Positions 21,022 to 32,834 are shown, counted from the first letter of the stretch. The stretch is DNA of 64,000 nt from Tethya wilhelma (GCA_964030475.1 CAXIPT010000001.1:6911629-6975628), one strand, 5' to 3'. The notes: generated by a model not told the origin, from the sequence alone. Numbers and translations: made by a program.

Positions 21022-21876
21022 ACCCTGACGGCGCCTCTGTAAGTATGGCTTCCCACGATACAGCACTAGACAATTATATGACATTGTACTGAGGCTCACA
21101 ATGAATAGCCTTGTCCCCAGGTTCCCCCTTTGACCTTTCAGTCAAATGGGAGCCTGTGGACGTCACGAGGCCATAGATGATATGAATATTGCCTCAATCA
21201 AAAATTCATGCTCATGCGTAATTCTGCGCCCGGAACTTGTCATCACGTGAAAAAACTACTGTTCATATACCGGATACCGGAAACAGAGTGTTTAGAAACA
21301 CAGCCCAGTTGGAATTTGCCACTGTTTTTGGATCCAAAAAATGGCCCGCGTAGCTGATAGCCTCTACTACCTGTGGATGATAGCAACTGCTCCACAACTT
21401 ACTACACAGTCTGTGGTCAATTTAAGTGGGAGATAACTGGCCCCAAGCTGCAAGATCGCCTTGATCACGGTAGTTTTGATTACCCATTGTGCGCATGCGC
21501 AGTATGAAATATGAAAACTTTTGGCAAAATTAAAAATTAGCGGCATGCACCATGCGGGCGGTGATGATAAACAGGCAATTTAGTTTGCCAGGCCTTATAG
21601 TGTTTGAATTCTAGCACATCACGTTACTAAGCCACATTGATCATGATCATACTGGTAGTATCTGCGAAATCAAGGAAGTTATAATATTCTTCGACACATG
21701 ACAGTCCAAAAATCCATAGTTCAAAAATTCTTTTACTATTATCAGGGTGCAACGCCCATGCACACTAAAATATTATTGCATACTAATAATAATAATCATG
21801 CAATAATTGAGCCCATGTGCCAAAATCTGAATATATATCTTGTTTGACAGCACTGCTGATGAAATTTTTACTATCA

Positions 21877-21956
21877 TACGTACGGTAGTACGTATAGTAG
21901 GAATGGGTCGACTGTCCCATAGACACAATACAAAATGTTTATGCTCATAAATTTTG
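21877..21956 (+). mobile_element. Hairpin-ended foldback element, cut by N
   Basis: Begins with the hairpin tacgtac-ggta-gtacgta and continues gtaggaatgggtcgactg, the 'A end' of a family seen seven times here. It stops at the N because the contig ends; the intact continuation is at 23939. Confidence 0.7.
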
Positions 21957-21957
21957 N

Positions 21958-22674
21958 ATTTTCCATGAAAATGGTACCATTTTCGGCACCAATTGCACCT
22001 CCTTTCAAAGCAGCAATATTGCTATCAAAGAAACTATCACTGATATTCATATCACTGTGATTTAGATAAATGGCTCCACCCAACTTGCTAGTACGATCCT
22101 CCAAATTGGAGAACTTAGAGAAAATACAGTTTCTAATGACCGCACCATCTATGTGCTGTAACTCTAAACCAATTCCATTAGAGTGATTCGTACCATAATT
22201 CTGAAAGATGCAATCTGTGAGAGTAAGGAAAGTGACAAACTCGGGTGCTGAGGTGACTCTCGTATTCACACAGTGGAACTGTATACCATTGATGATCAGC
22301 TCTTCTATAGAATCAAATCCAAAGCTTCGATTGTGTTCGCAAGTGATTACTGCAACTGATGGAGATAATTTCTCGGTTGAAGTGATCATCAAGTAATCAA
22401 ATCTTGAGAATTCGAAGTTCCTTTCAAGAAAATGATTCCCAGGTAACACGATGAGGGTAGTATTTATAGAAGAGAAGTAATTGCTTGGTTTGCTTGCATA
22501 CTCGGAAATTGTGAAGCAAGGAAGGCCTTCTTCAGGACAGGCTGATGAAGGTGTAACATAGTAGATGTCTGCTTTTACAAAAGTAAAAATGATGACTAAA
22601 AGCAGTTGTACCTGTCCCAAATGACATGCCATTGAGGTGCCTATTGAACAGTGAGGTATTTGGAGTTGTGACAA
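21958..22674 (-). pseudogene. Partial copy of Pmp-like gene (probable assembly duplicate)
   Basis: Repeats the first ~240 codons of the Pmp-like protein with no change, then runs into the N and the transposon. Identity extends through more than a kilobase of upstream non-coding DNA. It should not be counted as a second gene unless reads span the junction. Confidence 0.8.
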
Positions 22675-23938
22675 AACTTGACTTGTGTAAAAATTAAAGT
22701 CTCAATATTAATTATTCCAACTAATCTTATATTTGTAGAAATTCCACTGCCTTTTTCTGTTGATAAATTCAAAGTAGAGAAATTTGAACAGTTTTACTTG
22801 CGTAAAGATTGATGTAAAGCCTCAATTATTCCAACCAGTCTATATTTGTAGAAATTCCTCTGGCTTGATCTGTTGATGAATTCAAAGCAGTCAAGCACTA
22901 GAGTCTCTTTTCACTGGATAGTTTTTGGCTATTAATTTTTCGATGTGCTGTGTAGATATAATATAATTATTCCACTGCATTTCCTGTGGAATGTCACGAG
23001 AGAGTTCCCTGGGGTTAGGTTGATTGGGGTCAGTACTACACTTGACCTGGGGTTAGGTTGATTGGGGTCAGTACTACACTTGAACCCTGACGGCGCCTCT
23101 GTAAGTATGGCTTCCCACGATACAGCACTAGACAATTATATGACATTGTACTGAGGCTCACAATGAATAGCCTTGTCCCCAGGTTCCCCCTTTGACCTTT
23201 CAGTCAAATGGGAGCCTGTGGACGTCACGAGGCCATAGATGATATGAATATTGCCTCAATCAAAAATTCATGCTCATGCGTAATTCTGCGCCCGGAACTT
23301 GTCATCACGTGAAAAAACTACTGTTCATATACCGGATACCGGAAACAGAGTGTTTAGAAACACAGCCCAGTTGGAATTTGCCACTGTTTTTGGATCCAAA
23401 AAATGGCCCGCGTAGCTGATAGCCTCTACTACCTGTGGATGATAGCAACTGCTCCACAACTTACTACACAGTCTGTGGTCAATTTAAGTGGGAGATAACT
23501 GGCCCCAAGCTGCAAGATCGCCTTGATCACGGTAGTTTTGATTACCCATTGTGCGCATGCGCAGTATGAAATATGAAAACTTTTGGCAAAATTAAAAATT
23601 AGCGGCATGCACCATGCGGGCGGTGATGATAAACAGGCAATTTAGTTTGCCAGGCCTTATAGTGTTTGAATTCTAGCACATCACGTTACTAAGCCACATT
23701 GATCATGATCATACTGGTAGTATCTGCGAAATCAAGGAAGTTATAATATTCTTCGACACATGACAGTCCAAAAATCCATAGTTCAAAAATTCTTTTACTA
23801 TTATCAGGGTGCAACGCCCATGCACACTAAAATATTATTGCATACTAATAATAATAATCATGCAATAATTGAGCCCATGTGCCAAAATCTGAATATATAT
23901 CTTGTTTGACAGCACTGCTGATGAAATTTTTACTATCA

Positions 23939-24902
23939 TACGTACGGTAGTACGTATAGTAGGAATGGGTCGACTGTCCCATAGACACAATACAAAATGT
24001 TTATGCTCATAAATTTTCAGAGAATGACAGCTAAGCCTTCAGACATGGATTAAAGCCTCCCTTGGATAGTTTTCTAACTGCATGCATCAACAAAATTCAC
24101 AGAAATTTTCTAGAGCACTCTGGAGAGAGCGCTGGCAGGAAGCCAGAACAGTGCAATTTTGTTTTCTTCTTCCTTCCTTCCTTCCTTCCTTCCTTCCTTC
24201 CTTCCTAACTGACAAACTTGAACGCGATTTCCAGACAAACAAAAGGCATTCAGCCAGCTTTAACTGTACAGTGCAACTTGACTTCATCCGAACTACGTCC
24301 TTTTATACTCGTTTGGTGCCTAAAAGCTATATAACAAACAAAATCTAGGCATTTTAAAAACTCTGGTATAAAATACTGTACTTGCATGTAGCCATTTTGA
24401 TGTTGGTAAAGGTCGTCAACAGACCACATGGTTTGCCTGCGTCTAATGCGCATGCGCATCCAGTGTACTTGAAAGCAGTAGCTCATGCTTTTTGTAGAGA
24501 CTGACCAGTCTCTGATAACTTATACTCCATTGCAATTGAGCACCTTAGTGTTGAAAAAAGTGAACAAACAAGTATAGTAAAAATTTCATAAAAATTAACA
24601 GTGTAGGAATGGGCAGTGCTGTAAAAAGAAAGGAAACAAGGCTGGGACTATAAATTTCGGCACATGACTACTTCATTTTCAAAGTTTTCCAAGCTCACAT
24701 AGGTTGCCTGTATACCTTCTAATTTATTTAAATAAACCATGACATAATTGTAATCAGAATTTTAATCATGATTCTACGATAGAACGAACCATGGAAATGA
24801 AGTATAGTCATGTGCCGAAATTTATAGTCCCAGCCTTGTTTCCTTCCTTTTTACAGCACTGCCCATTCCTACACTGTTAATTTTTATGAAATTTTTACTA
24901 TA
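23939..24902 (+). mobile_element. Composite foldback element (A end plus B/B' palindrome)
   Basis: Starts with the hairpin tacgtac-ggta-gtacgta and the GTAGGAATGGG motif, contains a (ttcc)n tract (24166-24207) and the palindrome atgcgcatgcgcat near 24448. It ends in a 330-bp foldback at 24573-24902 whose arms of about 110 bp begin tatagtaaaaatttcat and run to a cggcacatgact motif. No coding capacity, so a non-autonomous DNA element. Right edge uncertain. Confidence 0.65.
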
Positions 24903-25522
24903 CTTGTAATATTATACTTGTTATAGCTGATAATCTGAACAATCATATAATAATATTATACAAATGATCATATTATGAGAGGAGAAAGTTGTTTCAATAC
25001 CGGTATGTTTGTTCCACTATCAGAAACCATCCTAAAACAGTGTGTAATACTATGTATGTATAATTACATATAAATCCTGTCAGTGTTCATTGCCTGTACA
25101 TTATTGCTGTAGCCATATTATACTTGTCTCTTTACAATTCCGGCACCTAGTCATGTTCGAAAAGTTAATGTTATCTATACAGCATTGACTCTTAAAGTGT
25201 CTTAGCTACCTGACATGGTTGACAATGAGATTGGCCAATGGTTACCGTGCTAAAGTGTTGAGTTACTTGATGTTTAATCAGTGTATACAGATTGCTATCA
25301 ACAGTATATATATATACCTGAAATATGTATCCTCACAAGCCAACTTTATACCTAATCACAGAGTATTAAACTTTAACCAAACATACTTTAATATATATCA
25401 TTGGGTGCATGTACTGTACAATTAAGTTGAGTTATGCTTATAATATATGCACCTATATAGCTTGGCAGGTAGTGAGTTATTCTAACGATTGCTGTATATA
25501 TTATGTTATTGTACCATGCAGT
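24903..25522. other. AT-rich spacer
   Basis: No gene or clear repeat recognised between the foldback element and the 3' end of the methyltransferase copy; short TA-rich stretches only. Confidence 0.4.
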
Positions 25523-26298
25523 TTACGCCAGAACACTTTTTGCAAGTATCATATGGCCATTCTTCTCATGTAACTCCACTTTGTTGCTGTACTCTTCCTT
25601 TAGTTGATCCAAACACTCCTTGTTTGCCTGTGAAGGATTAAAAAAGCCATTGGTATAGAAGCAAAAGTAAATTCAAAGAAGTCGTCAATGTTCAGAAATG
25701 ATTGGACTATAGTGTGGAGGCTCTTGTGGATCACATCGAAGCCACAAGTGATGGCAAGCTCTTCCAGCTGATCGAGGGGAGTGTAAGAAAAAGTCTGCAT
25801 GAATGCAGATTGCTCCTTTTCTGGGCCCATTGTTTTCAAGACTCGAGCAGTGAGAAGAGGCATTGACAAATTTGTCACAAATCCAAATCTTCCTCCCTCA
25901 CAAAGGTTTGCATGCACCCTCTTGAACACTGCTTCTTTGTCCTTGATCCAGTGAAGGACACAGTTAGAGAATACAATGTCATATTATTCTTCTGGAAAAG
26001 TTTCTCCATCTGCAACCACAAAAACAACACTAGCATTTGTGTTGTTTTCATTGGCTACTCTAATCCTCTCCTTATCTGGATCCACTCCAATAGTATGACC
26101 ATTTGGTCCAACTTCTTTTGCAAGTGCTTGTGCTAAATTCCCTGTTCCACATCCAAGATCCAATATTTTACTTCCCTTAGCTATGGATAGACGTTTGATG
26201 ATCTGAAGACCATCTTTTGTTTGTAACTCTTTGCATCTTTTGTAATATATCTGGGCTTCACTGCTTTTGTAGTAATTTACTGCAAGCCCTAGTATCAT
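25523..26298 (-). pseudogene. SAM-dependent methyltransferase, broken
   Basis: The N-terminal part has the class I methyltransferase motif I, ILDLGCGTGNLAQAL, then motif II-like IGVDPDKERI and an acidic ADGETFPEE segment. The frame meets TAA at 25984-25986, yet reads on in the same frame with YDIVFSNCVLHWIKDK, a motif IV/post-I segment, so one base change would explain the stop. Near 25645 the frame shifts by one base, and the expected C terminus (NPSQANKECLDQLKEEY to KSVLA) follows in another frame, ending at 25523. Total length about 255 residues suits juvenile hormone acid- or ubiquinone-type small-molecule methyltransferases; the substrate is unknown. Two lesions argue for a pseudogene, though assembly errors remain possible. 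An upstream exon could exist. Confidence 0.7.
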
Positions 26299-26396
26299 GA
26301 ATTTTGCTCTGGTACACTTGGCCCAAAACTGTAGGACTTTGGATATCCATTCCTTTGTATACTAAGACTTAATAACGTTGCTCGTAGCTCAGAAAC

Positions 26397-27164
26397 TAGC
26401 CTCGTTCCCAAGCCCGCAAAGAGAGAGCCTGGTTCACACTGTTTGCGCATGCGCTAAATCGCCGTGGAATTCCAGGGCGATTGAAAACTATCGACACACG
26501 GTCCGTATACTTTGACGTCACGCTCAATTGAACCCCATTCTAAAAGTATGGAAAAAAGTGATCCACAGAATAGCAATATATTAGCCAAAGTTTTCGGGAT
26601 TAAGGTAGATCGCTGGATGTACTTCTTCCTATCTATCAGTTTGAATTAGTTTTTGTCGTATTTTAAGACACAAACACTCACCACTGACAATTTTTCAACT
26701 TTGCCAACCCAGATGTTGGTTGGAAGCTTTTTGATTTAATGAGGTACTACTCGATTAATTGCTATACATCTATTAAGTCTAAATTGGCTCACAGAAGCTT
26801 TCTAAGGGACCCTACAGTACTAGAACAGTCAACTCGTTTAGCGTTCGATATACGTACGTCATGAACACACCCCACATGCACAAATCTTCTCAAAACCACG
26901 TGGTTTCACGGCGATAGTTATGCGCATGCGCAAATTAACAGTGAGTACCGTTCTAGGCCGAGCTACAGATGCCTAGCAGGGCAATGAGCCATCATGGAAG
27001 ACTAGAGGAAAGCAGCCATGCCATCTTTGTGAGATTGAGGTGCATGTTTCATACTTAGGTTTTGTACTAGTCATGTCCACATATGTATATACATGGGCTG
27101 AATCGATTAAACTTTGTAATGGGACTTTGTACCAGGCCCTCTTTTGGGCCTGGGGATGAGGCTA
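26397..27164. mobile_element. Non-autonomous TIR element, about 770 bp
   Basis: Outer inverted repeats: tagcctcgttcccaagcc... at the left and its imperfect complement, ending gcctggggatgaggcta, at the right. Inner inverted segments around tgcgcatgcgc occur at 26445 and 26925. No coding frame. A similar end (tagccttgtccccagg) lies at 21109. No clear target duplication. Confidence 0.5.
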
Positions 27165-27169
27165 CTCAA

Positions 27170-27624
27170 CCTTGGCAATGAGGAAACGGAGGAAAGTCAA
27201 AGACAAGAGAATGAAGACCAGCAAGAAACAGCGCAGACAGACAATAATATTGTGTAACATGTAAGATTTCAGTGTTAAAAACAAGCACCAAGAATTTGTA
27301 TTATGCTATCTTTGTATATGTGTTTTAAAAACTTTAGGTTCAAGGAAATGTTGAATCTGGCTCCATGGAAGTTTCCGATCCCTCTGAAGCCACATCCATG
27401 CCCACCACTCTGCCACCACAACAGCCGATCAACTGTCAAAATTATCTCAAGTTTGGCGTAAAGTCATCGGCCCAAACACTTCGTCATTCACAATCACCAC
27501 CAGATCGGGGAGTATCCAAGAGACCTCGTTCGTTGCTGGGTCCCAGTAGTAGGTGTGGTTTGTGCCAGAATCTTCTATAGAGACCAATGGAGAGGAATCT
27601 TCTTTGGACTCAAACCATGCTGAG
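27170..27624 (+). pseudogene. Partial copy of FNBP4 exons 5-6, with an inverted segment
   Basis: Matches the functional FNBP4 sequence at 59168-59640 through the end of exon 5, the whole intervening intron and the start of exon 6, so it arose at the DNA level and not through mRNA. The splice donor is lost (functional aacaggtata, here aatattgtgta). The WW-domain part of exon 6 (27480-27564, 85 bp) is present but reversed in place, while sequence on both sides keeps the original direction. The copy then joins directly to sequence like the 3' flank of the receptors. It cannot make a WW domain. Confidence 0.8.
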
Positions 27625-27936
27625 TCATGCATGTGCATGCTATAAAGCAAATTGCACAATTTTTTTATCGATCATTTACTTTAAGACAAATTTCCAAGGT
27701 ATAAGGCTTGTAGATAATGCCAATTAAAGTAGGGAATGCAACTAAAACAATCATTATAGTATGCTTCTCCATTAAGTAAAACTAATTTGAAAAGTAATTT
27801 CATGAAAGTTCAATTGTAAGACTTAGTAATAATGATTATTGAAGATACTTGCATTAGTGAAGACAATTTTTGGACAAAAATTGTGAAAGCATTTGTATTA
27901 ATTTTATTTTAACAATACACAGTTGTCATGCATTGA

Positions 27937-28771
27937 TTAGTAGAGTTGTTCTCTGACATTCCGCTTGCTGTCATCATTCTTCAAATTCTTGTACAGTTTC
28001 AAAGCTGGCAAGACAAACAGGAAGAAAATAGTGAGGAAGATCATTGTGTTAAAACTCAGACAATATATGAGAAATTGCACATAATCACCGATATTAATTT
28101 CATGAAGGATCATGTAGGTAGGAAACCCCAAAGCAAACAAAAGTACCAAAGAATAGTCCAGCATTATTATATTCCTAGTTTGAAAATCAGAGTTTGCCAC
28201 CTTTCTGGTAGAATGAGCAAAAAACAGTAAAATACTGATAAGATGCTCTTGTGAAGTAAGATTAGTCCAAACCAAACGGCATCATATTGCGAACGACAGA
28301 TGGTGTCAGTGATAACTATGGGGAGGGGTCTTGAATCGTCTATTTTGAAGGTCCTTGTGTAACTTGGTTTTCTCTTATTAATTGAAGTCCACAGTACACA
28401 TATAAAAACATCAAATAGTGCCAGCAAGAGAACCATGATAATAAGAGTGTTGTCGTGAAGCAGTAGTTATGAAGATTGTTTACCACGCTTTAGGTGCTTG
28501 TTCCACTTGATAAAAATTTTATAGGATCTCCATGTTTTAGACAAACAGTTCCAATGACTAAAGTTAGTCCAATTGACAGAAGGTAAAGAGAGAGATTGCA
28601 AAGGAATACCTCTGCATTGTAATGCAAGTGCAATGTGTTGGATAGTGCGAGTATCACATTACTGAAAAGCACCATATAAATTCCGATAAAGATGAGATGA
28701 TTTAATCGAGTGCTCGTGGCTTTAATGACATGGTGATTTCGGTAGATAATATTTATCAAATGAAATGGTAT
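27937..28771 (-). pseudogene. C-terminal half of a GABA-B-type receptor, broken
   Basis: Covers transmembrane helices 1-7 and the tail, closest by eye to receptor 1. It starts abruptly inside helix 1 at 28771, where a hairpin foldback element begins. At least three frameshifts: near 28232 (one base lost), 28466-28490 (inserted bases) and 28536 (one T lost). No N-terminal domain is adjacent. The missing half, cut at the same TA, may be the fragment at 51814-53366. Downstream flank (27625-27936) is also receptor-derived. Confidence 0.85.
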
Positions 28772-29366
28772 CATACGTACAGTAGTACGTATAGTAGGAA
28801 TGGGCCGACTGTCCCATAGACACAATACAAAATGTTTATCACCATAAAAATCTGGCAAGACAAAGTTAAACCTTCAAACTTGCTCAGAAGCTCTCTCAGA
28901 CAGATTAACAAACGCTTGCATGGTCTAAAACTCACAGAAGCTTTCATAAGCACTCGTAGCGAGCGCTAGTTAGAAGCTACACCCACGCAATTTTGTTCTC
29001 ACTTACTTACTAACTGACTTACTTGAAAGCGATTTCCAGAGAAACAAAAGACGTTGAGCTTGTTTTGACTACACAGAACAACTTGTTCTCATCTGGACTA
29101 GTGCCTTTTACACTCGCTTTCTGCCCAAATGTGTTAAAACAAGAGCTAGAAAGCTTTAAAACTTAGTATATAAATTCATACACTTTAATGCAGCCATCTT
29201 TGTAGGTAGAGGTCAAAGGTCGTTTTCTATCCACGTGGCATTTAATGCGCATGCGCATTAGCCTAATAGTACTGCTACTCAAGCTTTTTGTAAAGACTTA
29301 CTAAGTCCCTGATATAGTCTCCTCATTTTAGTGTTGAAAAAAGTGAATGAACAAGTATAGTAAAAT
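28772..29366 (+). mobile_element. Hairpin-ended foldback element inserted in the receptor copy
   Basis: Begins with hairpin tacgtac-agta-gtacgta (28774-28791), followed by taggaatgggccgactgtcc. It has the internal tetranucleotide stretch (cttacttactaac near 29000) and the atgcgcatgcgcatt palindrome near 29248. It runs into gaacaagtatagtaaaattt, a B-type end broken by the next copy. Confidence 0.7.
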
Positions 29367-29934
29367 TTCATCATACGTACGGTAGTACGTATAGTAGGAA
29401 TGGGCCAACTGCCCCATAGACACAATATATACAAAATGTTCATGCTTATAAACTTTAAGGAAAGTTAGTTAAGTCTTCAAACTTATATAGAGCCTCTTTC
29501 AGACAGTTTTTCTAACTGTATGCACCAAAAAAACTCACAGAAACTTTTTAGAGCGCTCTAAAGCGAACGTTGGTGGGAAGCCACAACAGTGCAATTTTGT
29601 TCTCCCCTTCCTTACTTCCTTACTTCCTTACTTCCTTCCTAACTGACTTACTTGAACACGATTTCCAGACAAACAAAAGGCATTGAGCCAACTTTGACTA
29701 TATAGTGAGACTTCATTTCATCTGTAGTACGTCCTTTTGTACTCGTTTGCTGGCAAAAAGGATTGTTTGCATTGACTCATGAGCCAAATGACCAAAATAA
29801 TGATGAAATTCAAACTTGCAAATGAAATGAAGTAGTCATGTGCCAAAATTCAGAGACTTGCCTTGTTACCTGGCTTTTTACAGCACTGCCCATTCCTACA
29901 CTTCTAATTTTTATAAAATTTTTACTATATTACA
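29367..29934 (+). mobile_element. Second hairpin-ended element, nested in tandem
   Basis: Hairpin tacgtac-ggta-gtacgta at 29374-29391, GTAGGAATGGGCC motif, a variant internal microsatellite (ttccttacttccttac near 29608) and a terminal B' arm ending gccattcctacac... aaatttttactata. Inserted into the B end of the preceding copy. Confidence 0.65.
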
Positions 29935-30299
29935 AAAACAAAGCAGTGCCACACGCTACTTCTGAAAGAGAGTTTACTGTCAACTGTTTTTGGCTTAGCG
30001 TTGGCTATTGAAACTAAGCCACAGTTATTCTGAAACAAGTAGAGTTTAGTTTTCTGGATACGTTGAAGTTTGCTGGTGCTCGTATAGCTCGAGTGCTTTT
30101 TCTGTACAAGGGAGGAGCCTACCTGGTCGGGACATGGTGGACTTTGGCATTGCTGAAATGACAGATAGAAAGCAGGTAGTATTTTTATCTTCTGTTCTTT
30201 CTAAAAAAATGAAAACGACAGAAAACATCAGCCTGTTTCTAAGGCAAATCACCAGCGCACGCCGCTCGTAGACCAATCAGTGATGGGATCTATAAAAAT
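29935..30299. other. Spacer, no gene recognised
   Basis: Unassigned sequence between the foldback elements and the tandem hairpins. A short open frame on the minus strand shows no family features. Confidence 0.35.
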
Positions 30300-30522
30300 T
30301 ATAGTCCGTTCGAGCAAAATTATGGCAATGTAAACCCACCTACGTCCTCGGGCTACGCACTCGGACTAGCAGGTTTACTGCCATAATTTTGCTCGAACGG
30401 ACTATAACTATTACATATAGTCCGTTCGAGCAGAATTATGGCAACGTAAACCCGCCTACGTCCTCGGGCTACGCCCTCGGACCAGCAGGTTTACTGCCAT
30501 AATTCCGCTCGAACGGACTATA
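30300..30522. mobile_element. Two tandem 107-bp near-perfect hairpins
   Basis: 30300-30406 and 30416-30522 are each close to palindromic along their length, starting tatagtccgttcgagca and ending with the complement cgaacggactata. The two copies differ at a handful of positions and share a period of 116 bp. They are short foldback MITEs or a duplicated one. RNA from them would form a long hairpin. Confidence 0.75.
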
Positions 30523-31035
30523 ACTATTACGTACCTCCATAAATGGATAATTGATGCATAATTTGGTGAACCTCTGAGATAGGGCCAACTTCCAAAGAGA
30601 GGACAAAAGTCCTGCTCCCAAAGTGTCCTTTGTTTGGAGGTTCAACTGTATAGCTTGCCTGCACAAATGCCTATAGTTATGCCTTGTACCTCTGATCCCA
30701 AAAATAGCCAGTGTGCCCTGTGACATGAGGCATTGATGCAGACTTAGCCACCCATCCCAACTCTCTTTGAAGAAATCTTAAAAACCCTTCGGACTGTGTC
30801 TATGGAACATACAATGTAGCTTCCTAACTATGCACACAGTTGCATCATACCATTAGCTACATACAGTTGTTGTAAATGGATCACATGGCTGTTCTTATAA
30901 GTGTTGATCCATTAAGTACATAAGTCTTAGTTCCCACTTTGGTTCTCCCTATTAATTTTACTACCAAATGATGTCCTAAAACTAGTTTCATCATTCACAC
31001 TCACACACACTGTAGATGTCAGTGAGTTGGAATAT
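30523..31035. other. Upstream region of the TIL peptide gene
   Basis: No gene seen in the first 250 bp. From about 30830 the sequence matches the upstream region of the broken TIL copy at 34660-34980, including tacagttgttgtaaatgg and cacatggctgtt, so it belongs to the duplicated promoter unit. Confidence 0.5.
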
Positions 31036-31044
31036 TATATAAAA
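31036..31044 (+). promoter_or_regulatory. TATA box of the TIL peptide gene
   Basis: tatataaaa followed by ggagctactgcaacga, about 140 bp upstream of the start codon. The same box and following sequence are kept at the broken duplicate (tatataaaaggagc near 34992). Confidence 0.65.
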
Positions 31045-31178
31045 GGAGCTACTGCAACGACATACGGCACCTGGTGATTGATTGACGATCAAACAACAAC
31101 CAAATCATCCAAATTCATTTGAAGTCTGATATTCTCTCTTCCCTTCTACAAACTTGGGATTCCACAGCATCTACAGCC

Positions 31179-32834
31179 ATGAAGGTTGCTATAGCCATCA
31201 CTCTCCTTGTCACCCTGACAGTTGTCTCAGCACTTCCTCACAAACGTGGGAAGGCCTATCGCTATCGTGCACAAGAAGGTAACTCTGCAACTAACATTAA
31301 TTTAATACTAATATACACTACTGCAAAGATAGGATTGGATATCATTTCAATGTTCTTTCCTTTCTTGCACTATAATAATTGAGTGCATGCGACCTTCAGC
31401 TCCATCACTCTTTGTTACTGTATACTACAATCATGTACTAGGAGAATGCAGGACACTGTGGGGCGAGCGTGAACGATTGTGTATTAGGTTACGATGTACA
31501 GTTTGAACATGAATAATTCATGAAGAAATTTGTTCTCCCTATATCTAGCATCAGAAGTGCTTTTAACTATATCTACCTTTTAAAATGCAAAGAATTGTTG
31601 CTAATTTGTCCTAGAGTTTCAAAAATCAACATTGAGTGTGCTTCTGAGAAGCTTTTTCTATGGAGATCTAGATATAGTGGATTTTAGCTAAAATAAAATT
31701 TAGAACTCAATTTTTACCAAGTGGATCTTTGAATTTTATCTAGTGAAAAGGGTGCACAGAAGGTCAAAGTGACCTATGGTGGGTACTCCCTACACAAAAT
31801 TAGCACAGACAGATTACAAACTAGCTATTGTAGTCGACTATACATACAAGAAAAGGTAATTGAGATAGAGAGTACGCGGTTAGTTTGCTCCTGAATATAG
31901 CTGTAGTGAGGCAGAGTTCACAATTTCGCTGGGTAGGTTGTTCCACATGAATGTCTTGCTAGCGAGACTAGGTGAATGGGGCGTTGATGAAGAAGAAGTC
32001 AGTAGTAGTAGAAACTTACCTAATTGGTTCTGCAGGGACAGACGTTGAGACTTTCTTTCTACTGTGTGTATACAAAGTGTTCTACACACTACAAAATATT
32101 CAGCTAAGAGCCCAAGGCAGCTGCCGGCAGACATCTGAGCCAGCCACGATGTGTTTGTGGCACTTTTCTTAGAAAAACTCAAATTATGTTTGACCCTTGA
32201 GTAAAGAGTGTTCAATTAGTGCTCTAGCCCTTTCTAGTCTTCACTCTCTTTGTTGTGCTGTTTCTCCGTCGACGTTCCCTACAATGCCAAAGAAGCTTCT
32301 CTCTTGCTCATACCAATTCATTGCAGAAGAGTTAGTTTGAGTATCACTGAAAAAATCTGAAACTGACTATAGCTAAAGCATACACATGGCTAACATTTCA
32401 GGATATTTCCAGACATTTGCGTGGACCAGTAGTACTTCCAATTATATGTATTTCAACAATACGTTAAATACGGTTACATGACCATGACCCGTGCAAGCAA
32501 GCAAGCAAGTAAGCAAGCAAGCAAAAATCTCACTATATCATCTGTGTAGGGTTCGCTCACGCTTGCCCAATTATCCATTCTTAGTTTTAAAAAGGACATA
32601 TATACCTTACTCTTAATCAACTACAGCTCTTCATACTGACTATTTATATCTCTGTCACTTGTAGAGTGTGATATAGAAGGTCAAGTCTTCAAGGAGTGTG
32701 CATCACTTTGTCCTGCCACTTGTGGGGACCCCTTCCCACGCTGCAATAAGATGTGTATTGCTGATTGTGAGTGCCCTGACGGACAAGTGATTAACGAAGA
32801 CATATATATATGTGTGAATCTGGACACATGTTGA
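31179..32834 (+). CDS. Secreted TIL-domain cysteine-rich peptide, two exons
   Basis: Exon 1 (31179-31278) encodes an 18-residue signal peptide and a basic linker KRGKAYRYRAQE, ending at donor gtaact. Exon 2 (32665-32834) follows acceptor cttgtag and continues in frame to a stop, giving 89 residues. Exon 2 has ten cysteines in the order C-x9-C-x3-C-x3-C-x6-C-x3-C-x3-C-x1-C-x12-C-x5-C, the pattern of a trypsin-inhibitor-like (TIL) domain with five disulfides. TIL domains often inhibit serine proteases or form parts of larger secreted proteins; here the domain stands alone. A small secreted inhibitor or defence peptide is likely; the target is unknown. A TATA box lies upstream. The intron (1,386 bp) contains a retroelement fragment. 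A broken copy lies 3.9 kb downstream. Confidence 0.85.
31880..32215 (-). pseudogene. Possible non-LTR retrotransposon RT tail
   Basis: A 111-residue minus-strand frame within the TIL intron. Its C-terminal part, SLASKTFMWNNLPSEIVNSASLQLYS, resembles the end of many LINE reverse transcriptases (aromatic-WN-x-LP-x-x-I followed by a Ser-rich segment). No catalytic RT motifs are present, so only a 3' fragment could remain. Assignment rests on this motif alone. Confidence 0.4.

Larger units (their letters stand above)
19896..24017. repeat. Perfect 2,060-bp direct repeat joined by 'gN'
   Basis: 19896-21955 and 21958-24017 read identically at a constant offset of 2,062, including the first ~240 codons of the Pmp-like gene, its upstream region and a transposon end. 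They are separated only by g and a single N at 21957. Identity of intergenic sequence next to an N points to two overlapping contigs placed end to end. The natural locus probably has one copy. Confidence 0.85.

Noticed and set aside
21874..22674. Second Pmp-like gene
   Set aside because: Identical to the first copy in coding and upstream DNA and ending at an N; better explained as assembly duplication.
27447..27659. Minus-strand frame with a WW-like sequence
   Set aside because: It reads the 85-bp inverted part of the FNBP4 copy. The flanks are plus-strand exon and intron, so it is not a minus-strand gene.
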